Shown: positions 1-8,412 of the stretch, one piece after another
Position numbering within the stretch: the first letter of the stretch is position 1
Layout: every line of letters begins with the position of its first letter
Assembly (NCBI RefSeq): GCF_039536205.1
Contig: NZ_BAAAYL010000003.1
Span: forward strand, 115,522 to 179,521
Direction: 5' to 3'
DNA: 64,000 nucleotides
Source: Streptomyces sannanensis
Lineage (GTDB): Bacteria > Actinomycetota > Actinomycetes > Streptomycetales > Streptomycetaceae
Program-made: the position numbers and the translations under genes
The notes under the pieces: model-generated
The model's input: only the letters and a program-made list of their open reading frames with translations
Databases searched by the model: none
Told to the model about the DNA's origin: nothing

Positions 1-1006
1 TGCTGGCCACGATGCCGGCGATGCGCCCCGGTCCCCACGACGTGGCGACGGCCTCGTTGACCGGCACGGCTGCGGTGACGAAGTTCAGGACGAAGGCGTC
101 GCGGAGCAGCAGGTAGGGCTGCAGGAGCCGGTCGAAGTCCGCTGGGAGGGGCCGGACGCGGGTGTAGCCGGTCAGGTACGCGTGGGCGAAGTGTTCGTAG
201 GCGCCTGGTTCCTTGCGGGCGATTCGGTGGACGGATCCGAGCACGGTGGCGATGTCGAGGAGGAAGTGGCCGGTGCCGCAGTCGTCGAAGTCGATGATGC
301 CGATGGTCGTGCTGTCGGGCATCGAGATCATGTTTTCGCGGTGGAGGTCGCCGTGGATGCGGCCGCGGTCAGCGGGTCCGCCTTCCTGGAGGGCCGGTGT
401 GATGCGTTCGGCGACCGTGCGCAGGGCCTCAAGGCCTGCGGGACCCAGCTGCTGGTGGGCGGTCGGGTCATTCATCGCGTGGCCTTTGAGCAAGATGGTC
501 TCGGCGTCCCAGACGGGCCGGTCGAAGTCGCTGAGTTCCACCGTGGCCACGTTCTGGTGAAGGTGGGCGGTCGCGGTGCCCATCTGCTCGGCCACGCCGG
601 GCTGGCGGTAGGGGGGCTCTGCCGTTCCTGGCACCCAGTGCAGCAGTGCCAGGGTGCAGGGCTCGTCGTGGCCGGGGACGTCGACCGGGACCACGTAGCA
701 GCCGTCAGTGGTCGTGACGGGGCCGGGGACCGGGACAGCGCGGGACTCGGCGAGGCTCTCCAGCCATCGCATTTCGCTGCGCTGCTGGTGGGCGGGGCGG
801 CCCTCGCGCACGGACACGCGGGCGACGAACGAGGCGCGGCCGGGCGGGGTGACACGCCAGACGGCGTTGTCCTCATACTGCTGCACCTGCATCTGCACAG
901 CCTGGCCGTCGAGCCCGTAGTGCTCCGACAAGGTGGTCCGCGTCAGTTGCTCAAGAAGTTCGAGCTGTGCGGTGTGGGAGAGGCTGGTGAACGACAAAGG
1001 GGTCAC
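1..1006 (-). CDS. APH-fold phosphotransferase, C-terminus cut by window edge
   Basis: Small-molecule kinase of the aminoglycoside phosphotransferase fold. Read on the minus strand it shows the Brenner motif HGDLHRENM near residue 217, followed by IGIIDFDDCG, the metal-binding Asp region. The likely start is GTG at 1006. The frame is open to the window edge, giving about 335 codons with the 3' end missing. The substrate cannot be read from sequence; homoserine/choline-kinase-like and antibiotic kinases all share these motifs. It is divergent from the broken gene at 1.1-2.0 kb. A second kinase of this fold lies at 3.2-4.1 kb, so the two may belong to one functional neighbourhood. Confidence 0.85.
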   Translation of the reverse strand, partial: MTPLSFTSLSHTAQLELLEQLTRTTLSEHYGLDGQAVQMQVQQYEDNAVWRVTPPGRASFVARVSVREGRPAHQQRSEMRWLESLAESRAVPVPGPVTTTDGCYVVPVDVPGHDEPCTLALLHWVPGTAEPPYRQPGVAEQMGTATAHLHQNVATVELSDFDRPVWDAETILLKGHAMNDPTAHQQLGPAGLEALRTVAERITPALQEGGPADRGRIHGDLHRENMISMPDSTTIGIIDFDDCGTGHFLLDIATVLGSVHRIARKEPGAYEHFAHAYLTGYTRVRPLPADFDRLLQPYLLLRDAFVLNFVTAAVPVNEAVATSWGPGRIAGIVAS

Positions 1007-1098
1007 CTCGCGGGTCGTAGTACGGATCGAGCGTAGTGCTGGCCGGCCAGGCGCCCACGGGATCCGCGCGGAGATGCACCGGATCCGGTGAGCGCCCA

Positions 1099-2037
1099 GT
1101 GCTTGCAGGTGCCCGTCGTCGCGCCGGCAACAAGCTGATCGCGGCGGGCAACAGCCGCCTGAAGAAGGCTGCGGACTCGTCAGTCGACCCCGCAGTCCCA
1201 GCTGAGCTGCAGAAGCGCGCAGCGACGGCCGCCGCGAAGCAGGGCTCGGTCGATGGCCAGGAGCCCAGCGTCTTCGCTCGTGGGCGGGTTCTCAGCGCCG
1301 ACGACATCACCGGCACTCCTGAGGAGCAGCTGGCCTACGTCACCGAGCGCCTGCACGAGATCGACCTCGCTGGTAAGCGTGCCAAGGACTTCATCATCCT
1401 GAACAAGGCGGTGCTGCTGGAGGTCGCCCAGGAGCGCGAGCTGCACCTGGTGGCCGGTCACACCATTTTCTCGGTGTGGGCAGCGGGCGTACTCGGCGTC
1501 GAGCCGAAGTACCTCTTCGAGCTGCTGCAAGACGCGGCACGCATCCGGGCAATCAGCGAGTTGGGGCCCGACCTCGCGCAGCATCTGACGCGGGCGTGCG
1601 CGCAAGGTGATGGCGGACGTGATCACCAGTCAGGGCCTGGAGGCCGCTCAGGTAGTCATGACCGAGGGCCTGGCTCAGGCCGTGGAGCAGGGCAAGAAGC
1701 GACCGACTGCCGCGCTGCTCGCCTCGATCGCAAGGGGCCTGACCGCGCCTTCGATCTCTGCTCAGGAACCGAGGTCAGAAATTTCTGCCCCCCGACCGTG
1801 CCATCCGTCCCCGCCGCGATCACGGTCCTTGAGCGGGCGACCACTTCACTCAAGGAACGTGTCTACTCGCCTTTGGCGCCGTCTGCGGTACAGGCCGCCC
1901 TGGAAGCTGATGCGGCCGCAACTCGCGAGTACCTGGAGCGCTTGGAGACCGAAATTCAGCGTGTCGTGAAGCGGTTGGCCGCCGCCAACCGTGCCGTTGC
2001 CGCAGCCTCGGAGCAGACCGGAGCCGCCGCCAGCTGA
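1099..2037 (+). pseudogene. frameshifted plasmid ParB/HTH-like protein
   Basis: The product is split over two frames. From about 1099 to 1600 one frame encodes a charged protein with the segment VAGHTIFSVWAAGVLGVEPK, which resembles the helical DNA-binding region of plasmid ParB-like proteins. Coherent sequence then continues in the next frame (MADVITSQGLEAAQVV, 1610-1720). A helical C-terminal tail rich in Glu/Arg resumes in the first frame after about 1793. Two single-base shifts, near 1600 and within or beside the C run at 1788-1793, are the simplest explanation. The GTG at 1099 is a guess at the start. The family assignment is an inference from the motif style only. Confidence 0.5.
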
Positions 2038-2063
2038 GAGTTAGCAGCAGAAATTTCTGACCT
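1772..2063. repeat. perfect 17-bp inverted repeat pair around a 258-bp segment
   Basis: AGGTCAGAAATTTCTGC at 1772-1788 and its exact reverse complement at 2047-2063. Each arm contains the 12-bp palindrome CAGAAATTTCTG. The pair brackets the last 80 or so codons of the broken gene, and the upper frame shift lies at or beside the left arm. It could be a protein-binding site pair or the ends of a small mobile or invertible segment. Confidence 0.8.
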
Positions 2064-2095
2064 TCCGCCGCGGTCGCGACGCCCCTGAAGCACAA

Positions 2096-2144
2096 AAGGC
2101 CCGCACCCCCTGCACGTCTTCCGTGCGCGGGGAGTGCGGGCCTT
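2096..2144. terminator. strong bidirectional hairpin terminator
   Basis: AAGGCCCGCAC at 2096-2106 pairs with GTGCGGGCCTT at 2134-2144, with further pairing inside the stem (CACG/CGTG). It sits between the convergent ends of the broken plus-strand gene and the minus-strand nucleotidyltransferase gene, so it can serve both. Confidence 0.85.
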
Positions 2145-2175
2145 CGCCGTGCTCGGTCGACGCCGTGCGCATGGC

Positions 2176-3282
2176 TCAGCGGGTCAGGTTCGCGAGGAAG
2201 GACTCGGCTGCCGACCAGGGGGTTAGCTCGATGCCGAAGCCGCTGTGTGCATTGGGTCCTTGGATGTGGACCAACCGGCCGGACAGGTAGACGACGTCGC
2301 CGGTGCGGAACGCCCCGGTGTACGCGCCGAGGTAGCTGCGAAGGTGGGTGATCCGGCGGGCGAACACGGACGGCTCGTCGACCGTGGACTCGGTGACGGT
2401 GTCCACCTCGATCCCGTAGAGCGCCGGCGTGACCAGGCCCTCGGAGTGATCCGTTATCCGGGCAAGGACGGAGATCGCCCCTACCTCTTTGGCGACCACC
2501 CCGGCGAACGTCTTGTCGCCGTCGGCCCTCAGCGGCTCACAGTTGATATGCGCCCCCGCACCGGCTGTGAGGCCCTGCAGTTTGCGGGCCTCCTGGCGCA
2601 TTAGCGCGTCGAAGCTTCCCCCCACCATGTACTTGGCGCGCCGCACGTACAGCCGGGTGAGGGTTTCGCCCTCGTAGGGGTGGATGAGGGCGCGTTCGGC
2701 GAACAGTGCTTGCGCCGCCTCGTAGCCGCGCAGCCCGTAGCAGACCAGATCGATGTCGGAGCGGGCATTGCAGGCACCGACCAGGAAGGACCCGGTCACG
2801 CCGATGACGTCCGCAGCGCCGGCCGCGACGATCCAGTTGATGATGGCGAGCAGGTCCTCGCTGACCGCCGTCTGGTCCAGGAGGCCGGGGGCCTGGTGCA
2901 GTGCGGCGAGGGTCTGGCGGCAGGAGTAGTGGGTGACGATGTCCTCGCGGGGCACGCCAGTGATGACGCACCCCACGGCGGGGGAGTAGAGGTAGCACTC
3001 GGGCCGGTCGGCGAGGATCCCGAACGCTTTGGACACGACGCTGTTCTGCCGGTACGTCCGGCCGAACAGCACCCGGTCGCCGCGGGCGTCCGGGTAGTAC
3101 TTGACGTACCCCAGGAAGTGCGTGCCGGGATGGACATCGCCGATGACTTTGAAGATCACCCCGGCGCGATCCAGGAGGTAGTCGCGGTCACGGATGGTCG
3201 CCAGCGCGGTGCCCAGCGGCGAACTCTTCGAGGCCGGGGAAGAGGGCGGTATCGACCGTCCCGGTGCGCTCATACTGCTCAA
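2176..3282 (-). CDS. nucleotidyltransferase-fold protein
   Basis: Predicted nucleotidyltransferase that would transfer NMP from NTP to an unknown acceptor. The polymerase-beta-type motif VTGSFLVGACNARSDIDLV lies at about residues 162-180, with the GS pair and two metal-binding Asp residues (D176, D178) present. The N-terminal part (RDRDYLLDRAGVIFKVIG, 31-48) resembles archaeal predicted nucleotidyltransferases of the COG1665 type, as I recall them. The longest frame overlaps the upstream kinase gene by 95 nt. Because the conserved RDRDYL segment begins inside that overlap, a real overlap is likely, but the exact start is uncertain. It is the last gene of a four-gene cassette and is followed by the 2.1-kb terminator. 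Confidence 0.8.
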   Translation of the reverse strand: MSSMSAPGRSIPPSSPASKSSPLGTALATIRDRDYLLDRAGVIFKVIGDVHPGTHFLGYVKYYPDARGDRVLFGRTYRQNSVVSKAFGILADRPECYLYSPAVGCVITGVPREDIVTHYSCRQTLAALHQAPGLLDQTAVSEDLLAIINWIVAAGAADVIGVTGSFLVGACNARSDIDLVCYGLRGYEAAQALFAERALIHPYEGETLTRLYVRRAKYMVGGSFDALMRQEARKLQGLTAGAGAHINCEPLRADGDKTFAGVVAKEVGAISVLARITDHSEGLVTPALYGIEVDTVTESTVDEPSVFARRITHLRSYLGAYTGAFRTGDVVYLSGRLVHIQGPNAHSGFGIELTPWSAAESFLANLTR

Positions 3283-4129
3283 GTCCCTTCGTGAAGAGAT
3301 GACGGCGGTACTGCCACTTCAGGTGCTTGTCCGTACGGGAGGGATCGGTGGGCCGCATCAGGGCCAGGAAGAACAGGGCCTTGACGAGCAGGTAGGCGCC
3401 CAGGTTCTGGCTGACCGGCTGTCCGGCTGCGTTCAGGCTCGCTTCGTCCAGCGCAGCGAGGTAGCGGCGCCGCTGGCCGGAGCTGGCGGTGTAACCCTTG
3501 CTGCCGCCCTTGAAGGCGATGATTTCCAGGGCCGGAAGGACGTCGTATCCCAGTGGCACCAAGCCGTGGTGCTGCCAGTCGATGACCCCGGCCGCCAGGA
3601 CGTTGGGCAGGCCGTAGTCGAGGTGGCCCGCCACCAGCGGAACCGCGCCAAGGCGGTCCAGCGCGTGATCAAGCGCAGCGTGCGTGCGGGTGTTGTCCAG
3701 GTCCGGGTTCTCCTGGAAGACGTTCTGAGTGAACCCGGCGCTGTCGAGCCATTGCCGCAGCGTGCCGGGCGTGGGCTGGACAAGGTGGCCGGCCTGGGCG
3801 CGCAGCAGCCGGGCGGCGACCTGCGCGGCGGTGTCGGCGACGTCGTCGGGCAGGTCGCGACCGCCGTCCAGTGACGCCACCGCCCGGTCGTGCAGGGTCT
3901 GGTCGCCCAGCGACTCCTCCACGACGTAGTAGCGGCCGTCGTCGCTGACGCCCTCCTCCAGGACGTGCGGGACCGGGTAGTTAAGGTCCGCGATCCGGCG
4001 CTGAAATTCGGTCTCCGCTTGAAGCTCGGCTCCGCCGGTGCGCCGGTAGCGCGTTCCGTCGGCGGAGACGTACACCGCGCCGTCGGCGGCGGTCCGCTTC
4101 TTGACGAACCGCCAGTTGTTCTCGTTCAT
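3188..4129 (-). CDS. APH-fold small-molecule kinase
   Basis: 313 residues, phosphotransferase of the protein-kinase/APH fold. The catalytic loop is HLDYGLPN (169-176) and the metal-binding segment is GVIDWQHH (181-188), followed by a conserved GYD. The N-terminal VYVSADGTRYRRTGG region looks like the nucleotide-binding hairpin. Its ATG overlaps the stop of the upstream tRNA-ligase-like gene at 4129, so the two are translationally coupled. The substrate is unknown. Because it is sandwiched between a nucleotidyltransferase and a tRNA-ligase-like protein, a role in a shared small-molecule or tRNA-linked pathway is inferred. Confidence 0.85.
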   Translation of the reverse strand: MNENNWRFVKKRTAADGAVYVSADGTRYRRTGGAELQAETEFQRRIADLNYPVPHVLEEGVSDDGRYYVVEESLGDQTLHDRAVASLDGGRDLPDDVADTAAQVAARLLRAQAGHLVQPTPGTLRQWLDSAGFTQNVFQENPDLDNTRTHAALDHALDRLGAVPLVAGHLDYGLPNVLAAGVIDWQHHGLVPLGYDVLPALEIIAFKGGSKGYTASSGQRRRYLAALDEASLNAAGQPVSQNLGAYLLVKALFFLALMRPTDPSRTDKHLKWQYRRHLFTKGLEQYERTGTVDTALFPGLEEFAAGHRAGDHP

Positions 4130-5280
4130 CAGCTCGCTCCTTCCGGCCCCTCTGCGAAGCCGTGGGTGACCCCGTAGTCGGGAATGGCCCGGGACAGGGT
4201 CCGGACGTCCATGACCCAGCGCATATCACCCGCCGCGACGCGACGCCGCAGTTCGGCGAGGACGTCACTCCCGGGTGTGTCCGGCCGCGCCAGGTGGGCG
4301 CGGCGCCAGAATTTCAGCAGGCCCGGGAGCTGTGCCGCAGTGATGCCCGCCCGGAGGTGCAGTGAGCACAGGGGCAGGAACCAGGCGAGGAACAGCTCTC
4401 GTAGCGCCGGGCTGACGCGGTGCACCTCGCACAGCCGCTGCAGCGCCGCGGTGTCGTCGTACGGGATGCGCCCGTGCAGCGCGTACCGCAGCCGCGTTCC
4501 GTTGTGCCGCCGGAACAGGGCCCCGTAGGCGGCGACGTTCGCCGCGGCGTTCTCGGTGACCGTCATCACCGGCTGCACAGCGCTGTACCGGGCGGCTGCA
4601 GCCAGCACGGTGACGTGCAGGCCGGCCCGGGGGTCCAGGACCAGGCCGTCGAGCCCGAGCGGCGCGAGGCTGATGCCGTGGTCGCGGGTGCGGGAGAGGA
4701 TCAGCCGCTCCGGGACGTTCTGGGCGATGGTCAGCAGATGTCCTGGTGGCCGGGCCCGGTGGGCGTGGAAGTCGTCACGTGCGAGCACTGGTGTGCCCGG
4801 TGGCCGGTCCCAGACCAGCAGTCGCCGGGTGTGTGGCCGGGAGCCCTGGTGTCCGCACGCCCGGCAGGCGTGGGGGACGGCGCCGGTCATGTGACCGCAG
4901 CGGGAGCAGAGGTGGACTGTGGTGGGAGTGACCGTCAGGGCGCCTTCTATCAGGAGGCGTTCGGTCATCTCCAGCGCGAGGGCGGCCACGACGGGCGTGG
5001 TGTCGGTGAGAACCCCGCCGACCGGGGCCGCGCCCGGCGCGTACTTGCCGGCGATCGCGCGTTCCTCCCGCTCCTGCCGGGCAACGGTTTCCTGGTCGGG
5101 GGCGTCACGGTGGCACAGGTCTCCGGCCAGCGTGACGGTGTTCCACAGATGCGGGGCTGGCCCGGTGCCAAGGAGGGTGTTGAGTGCTTCGGCCGCGCGG
5201 ATACCGGCCGCCTTGCCCGGCTTGTCAGCGATGGTGAAGGGGCCGTTCTGTACGGGCCCGTTGATGTACAGGATGTTCAT
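4129..5280 (-). CDS. degenerate class I tRNA-ligase-like (MetRS-like) protein
   Basis: 383 residues. A central zinc knuckle (C125/C128 and C139/C142: CSRCGHM, CRACGH) and the segment NVPERLILSRTRDHGISLAP (188-207) resemble the zinc domain and the 'TRDxxWGxPVP' region of methionyl-tRNA synthetases. I see no HIGH motif in the N-terminus (MNILYINGPVQNGPF) and no KMSKS. It is therefore unlikely to be a normal synthetase; aminoacyl transfer to another acceptor, or a regulatory role, is possible. ATG at 5280, 13 nt after the upstream phosphatase gene. The family call is by motif memory and needs a profile search. Confidence 0.65.
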   Translation of the reverse strand: MNILYINGPVQNGPFTIADKPGKAAGIRAAEALNTLLGTGPAPHLWNTVTLAGDLCHRDAPDQETVARQEREERAIAGKYAPGAAPVGGVLTDTTPVVAALALEMTERLLIEGALTVTPTTVHLCSRCGHMTGAVPHACRACGHQGSRPHTRRLLVWDRPPGTPVLARDDFHAHRARPPGHLLTIAQNVPERLILSRTRDHGISLAPLGLDGLVLDPRAGLHVTVLAAAARYSAVQPVMTVTENAAANVAAYGALFRRHNGTRLRYALHGRIPYDDTAALQRLCEVHRVSPALRELFLAWFLPLCSLHLRAGITAAQLPGLLKFWRRAHLARPDTPGSDVLAELRRRVAAGDMRWVMDVRTLSRAIPDYGVTHGFAEGPEGAS

Positions 5281-5293
5281 GGCCGCGGCCTCC

Positions 5294-5953
5294 TCAGCAG
5301 TCCGGTTGGACGGTGCCGCGGGCGTGGAACAGGCCGTCGGCCTGTTCGTAGACCAGGACGGCGGCGTTGGGTGTCTTGCGCATACGGGCCTCGTCGACCA
5401 GTTCGGTCACCGGTCGGCGCTCCAGGACCGCGCGCAGCGCGAGGATCGCGGTGTGGTGCGTGAACGCCACGACATCCGGCGCGGACGCGGTATGCAGTCC
5501 GTCGACGAACGCTGTGGCCCGCCGCAGGACGCCGCAGGCGAGGGACTCCCCGCCGACGCCGGGGGGCGTCCACAGGTGCTTGCGGGTCTGCCGGTCCTCC
5601 GTCCCCTCGGGGTAGGTGGCGTACAGCTCTTGTTTGGTCATGTAGGTGGCTGCGCCGTAGTGCTGCTCGTTGAGGAGCGCGGTCACCTCGTAGGGCAGGC
5701 CGGGCAGAGCAAGCGCGGCGGTGTCGAGGGCGCGGCGGTACTGCGAGGTGCGGATCGCCGGGTCGGGTCCGGTCAGGTCCCGCAGCGTCTGCCGCAGCCA
5801 CAGGCACTGGAGGAAGCCACGGGGCGTCAGGCCGACAACGTCCCGGGACAGGGCATGCGCGGCCGGCCCGGTCCACGGACGGGGGTTCTCGTAGAAGCCG
5901 GTGTATTTGGTGGCGTTCTCGATGGATTCGGCGTGGCGAACGAGGAAGAGCAT
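5294..5953 (-). CDS. histidine phosphatase (phosphoglycerate-mutase-like) family protein
   Basis: The N-terminal MLFLVRHAES is the RHG/RHE catalytic signature, whose His is transiently phosphorylated. A second conserved His lies in VVAFTHHTAI near the C-terminus. About 219 residues, a normal length for the family. Two in-frame ATGs lie at 5959 and 5953; AGGGG at 5960-5964 is spaced correctly only for the second, which is chosen. As the first gene of the cassette it could hydrolyse a phosphorylated intermediate made by the neighbouring kinase or nucleotidyltransferase (inference). Confidence 0.85.
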   Translation of the reverse strand: MLFLVRHAESIENATKYTGFYENPRPWTGPAAHALSRDVVGLTPRGFLQCLWLRQTLRDLTGPDPAIRTSQYRRALDTAALALPGLPYEVTALLNEQHYGAATYMTKQELYATYPEGTEDRQTRKHLWTPPGVGGESLACGVLRRATAFVDGLHTASAPDVVAFTHHTAILALRAVLERRPVTELVDEARMRKTPNAAVLVYEQADGLFHARGTVQPDC

Positions 5954-6032
5954 CTTCATCCCCTGTGAAGGTGTCGTGCCGGACAGCGCCGTACCCGCAC
6001 GGAAGGCGGGCACGGCGCATGGTGTTCGGGGG

Positions 6033-6215
6033 CTACTGGGGAGTGACGTTGGCAACCACGAGGAACTGGTCGCTGCCGAGGTCCATCACGACCTGAGCGT
6101 TGGTGCCCTGGGCGCGCTGGGCGGCGGCGAACTCTTCCGCTGGCCGGGAGCCGCGGGGGCCTCCGGCGGGGAACCGTTCCAGGACGGTGCGGGCCTGCGC
6201 GGTGGTGGCGGTCAT
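6033..6215 (-). CDS. small hypothetical protein, 60 aa
   Basis: The ATG overlaps the TGA of the upstream gene (ATGA at 6215), so it is translationally coupled. The product is Ala/Gln-rich in its first half and ends in a beta-like FLVVANVTPQ. I recognise no family. The coupling and high third-position GC support it as a real gene of the transfer operon. Confidence 0.6.
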   Translation of the reverse strand: MTATTAQARTVLERFPAGGPRGSRPAEEFAAAQRAQGTNAQVVMDLGSDQFLVVANVTPQ

Positions 6216-6682
6216 CAGGCGTCACCACCGTTCACACGCTCGTGGATGTCGATGAGGGTGGCGATGGCGTCGGGATTGTCCGCCAGGCCGACCCACTGCC
6301 CGAGCGCGGTGAAGACGGGCACGGCGTCCGTGTCGGCGTCGAACACCACGACGTAGTCGCCGTACCTGTCGAGGACCATCTCCCGCAGCGCCCTCGCCGG
6401 TGCGGTCGCCAGGACTTCCAGGGCGTCGACCGCGAGCCTGGGCTCCGTCAGGGTGCCGGGCGAGATGAGGAATCCCGTCACGTGCAGTAGGTCGCCGGGC
6501 TGTATCTCGGTGAGCAGCGCGTCCGCGATCCGGGGATCGTCGGTCGTGCAGGAGACCACCGTGTCGTCCGAGGGGTCGTCGGTGGGGGAGGAGATCAGCT
6601 CGAACCGGGCGGTTCCCGGGCTGGTGCCGGGGGCGGGGATGGCGGAGAGGAAGCCGTCGACCGTGAAGGGCTTGGCGTACAT
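6215..6682 (-). CDS. hypothetical protein, possible OB-fold
   Basis: 155 residues. The N-terminal half alternates beta-like segments (PFTVDGFLSAI, ARFELISS, TVVSCTT, GDLLHVTGFLI), with the spacing of an OB-fold such as those in single-strand DNA-binding or primosomal proteins. The C-terminal half is acidic and helical. The start is ATG 6682, which overlaps the stop of the Lsr2-like gene. A DNA-binding role in plasmid transfer is only an inference; no family signature is certain. Confidence 0.65.
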   Translation of the reverse strand: MYAKPFTVDGFLSAIPAPGTSPGTARFELISSPTDDPSDDTVVSCTTDDPRIADALLTEIQPGDLLHVTGFLISPGTLTEPRLAVDALEVLATAPARALREMVLDRYGDYVVVFDADTDAVPVFTALGQWVGLADNPDAIATLIDIHERVNGGDA

Positions 6683-7494
6683 CAGCTCGCCTCCGCCAGG
6701 GTGGTGGTGTGGGCGGTCTCGTAGGCGTCCAGGACGGCCTTGGCCGGGTTGCCCCGGTCGGCGACCTGGTAGCCGTTGGCGCGCCCCCACGTCCGGATCG
6801 CGTCCAGCTCCTCCTTGCTGCGCTGGATACCGGTCGGCGCGGGAGCTGCGGCGGCCCCGGTGGTACGGCTGCCAGCCTTCACCGCGCGCAGGTCCTCCTG
6901 CGCCTGCTCCAGCTCCGCCTTGAGCTTGGCGACGCGCTGTTCGGCCTCGTGCTGGGCGTCGTCGGCCTCGCGCCGTGCGGTCAGCTCGGACAGGTCGCCG
7001 CGGATGCGGGCGGCCCGGTTGCGGATGCTGGCGGCCGGGTGGTCCTTCGCCCAGGAGAGCAGGCCCTCGATCCCGTCACTGTCCACCGGACTGTCGGTCG
7101 CGGGACCAGCCGCCTGGAGGGCGCTGGCCTCGGAGTCCGGGGTGCGGGTGTGCTGGAGGGCTTCGGTCAGTTCGCCCTCCGACAGTCCGAGGGTCTTGCG
7201 GACGTGGTCGGGGCTGTCGCCGTTGGCGAGCATGGAGGCGGCGGTGGCGGTGAAGGCGTTGACGGGCATCGTGTCTCCGGGGTTCGGGGGGCCGGGGGTG
7301 GTGAGGTGGGGAAGCAGGGTGACGAGGTCGTCCTCGCCGCAGGGCAGTCCGAGGGCGTCAAGCAGGTCGGCGAGGTCGTCCTTGTCGCGGGCGTGGTGGG
7401 CGACCACCAGGGAGGCGGCGGTGTTCTGGTCGCTGCCGAGCGGGGTGAGTTCGAGGGCCTCGGCTTCGAGGGCCTCTTTCATGTCGGTGAACAC
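6682..7494 (-). CDS. Lsr2-like protein with coiled coil
   Basis: About 270 residues. The C-terminal segment IRTWGRANGYQVADRGNPAK matches the DNA-binding helix pair of Lsr2, a nucleoid-associated silencer of AT-rich DNA in actinobacteria. The usual RGR minor-groove hook reads RGN here, which may weaken or alter binding. A heptad-like stretch (VAKLKAELEQAQEDLRAVK) precedes it, and the N-terminal 100 residues are acidic and unlike the Lsr2 dimerisation domain. GTG at 7494 is preceded by GGAGAG. Likely a plasmid-borne architectural or silencing factor. Confidence 0.8.
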   Translation of the reverse strand: MFTDMKEALEAEALELTPLGSDQNTAASLVVAHHARDKDDLADLLDALGLPCGEDDLVTLLPHLTTPGPPNPGDTMPVNAFTATAASMLANGDSPDHVRKTLGLSEGELTEALQHTRTPDSEASALQAAGPATDSPVDSDGIEGLLSWAKDHPAASIRNRAARIRGDLSELTARREADDAQHEAEQRVAKLKAELEQAQEDLRAVKAGSRTTGAAAAPAPTGIQRSKEELDAIRTWGRANGYQVADRGNPAKAVLDAYETAHTTTLAEAS

Positions 7495-7505
7495 GACCGG
7501 CTCTC

Positions 7506-7691
7506 CTACGCGGCGGTGGTGCGGGATTTGCGCTGCGCGAGGTCCAACAGCTCGCGGTTGCGCTCCTGCTGGGCGGGCGTGAGCGGCCGGGCCTTCGCGC
7601 CGTGGCGGTGCCACAACGGATGAGCGGGCGGCTCGGGATAGGCGAGGGCGTGGTCGACGTCGCGGTTGGTGCTGCTCAAGGGGGCCTCCAT
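7506..7691 (-). CDS. small hypothetical protein, about 61 aa
   Basis: The frame beginning at ATG 7691 encodes a basic C-terminal helix (LTPAQQERNRELLDLAQRKS) and a Pro/His-rich middle. It ends 11 nt before the Lsr2-like gene. No good Shine-Dalgarno precedes the ATG, and the frame is open further upstream, so the start is uncertain. No family recognised. Confidence 0.5.
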   Translation of the reverse strand: MEAPLSSTNRDVDHALAYPEPPAHPLWHRHGAKARPLTPAQQERNRELLDLAQRKSRTTAA

Positions 7692-7701
7692 CTGGAGGGG
7701 T

Positions 7702-7974
7702 TCAGGCGTGGTCGTCGTCGCGCCGGCGTTTGGGCTGGATGTCGGAGGCGAACCGTCCGAGGCGGGCCTCGGTGGGGTTCGCGGCGATCCAGTCCTCAGG
7801 CCTTGTGCACGGGCTCGCCGTAGTGGGAGCGCATCGGCGTGGGCTGCTCGCACAGCACGCAGGGGCGGTCCTGCCAGCGGTCGAAGTGCTGGCCGTCCCG
7901 CCAGTCGAGGAGGGCGCCGGGAGCCGGGACCAGGCCCGGCTCGAACAGCGGCTTCTTGCCTCGCGTGCGGGTCA
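7702..7974 (-). pseudogene. frameshifted small Cys-pair protein
   Basis: GTG at 7974 overlaps the TGA of the ASCH gene. The frame runs to a stop at 7796 after CVLCEQPTPMRSHYGEPVHK. Coherent coding continues at once in another frame (EDWIAANPTEARLGRF, then a basic tail) to a stop at 7702. The most economical reading is one protein of about 90 residues with a CxxC knuckle, broken by a small deletion just after the His-Lys-Ala. An unbroken homologue would confirm it. Confidence 0.55.
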
Positions 7975-8412
7975 CGGCCGGGAGTCGGTCAGCTGCTGGA
8001 GCACCTGCGCCACCAGGTCCGGCGACGGTTTCCAGGACTCGACCTGCCCGCGTGCGGGGACGGGCAGGGGGAGCTCCTGGACGTCGGCGAGCACCAGGTG
8101 CCACGCGCCCGGCTGCGCCCATTCCGTACAGGGCCGGGAGCCTTCGGGGTCCTTGTGGCAGTCGGTGATCCGGGCGATGCCGACCACCGCGCCGCGCGTC
8201 AGCTCGCCGCCGCGGATCGTGCGGCCGATCAGCGGGATGCGCAGGGCGCGTTGGTCGATGGTCTTGCTCGCGTGCAGCAGCACCCAGCCCGGCCACCACC
8301 GGGTGGGCCGGTTCTCAACCGTCTTGGCACCGGCGAGGATGCAACCTGCGTACGGCTGCCTGATGCTGATGCCGCGGATCCAGTCGTCCTCGGGCAAGGT
8401 GGCAGGGCTCAT
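7972..8412 (-). CDS. ASCH-domain protein
   Basis: 146 residues. The segment GISIRQPYAGCILAGAKTVE (about 14-33), followed by ENRP and GWVLLHASK, is the hallmark of the ASCH fold. ASCH proteins belong to the PUA-like superfamily and bind RNA or modified bases. Start ATG 8412, which overlaps the stop of the upstream GGDEF gene. In a plasmid such a protein could act on tRNA/mRNA or recognise modified nucleic acid; which of these is not shown by sequence. Confidence 0.85.
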   Translation of the reverse strand: MSPATLPEDDWIRGISIRQPYAGCILAGAKTVENRPTRWWPGWVLLHASKTIDQRALRIPLIGRTIRGGELTRGAVVGIARITDCHKDPEGSRPCTEWAQPGAWHLVLADVQELPLPVPARGQVESWKPSPDLVAQVLQQLTDSRP

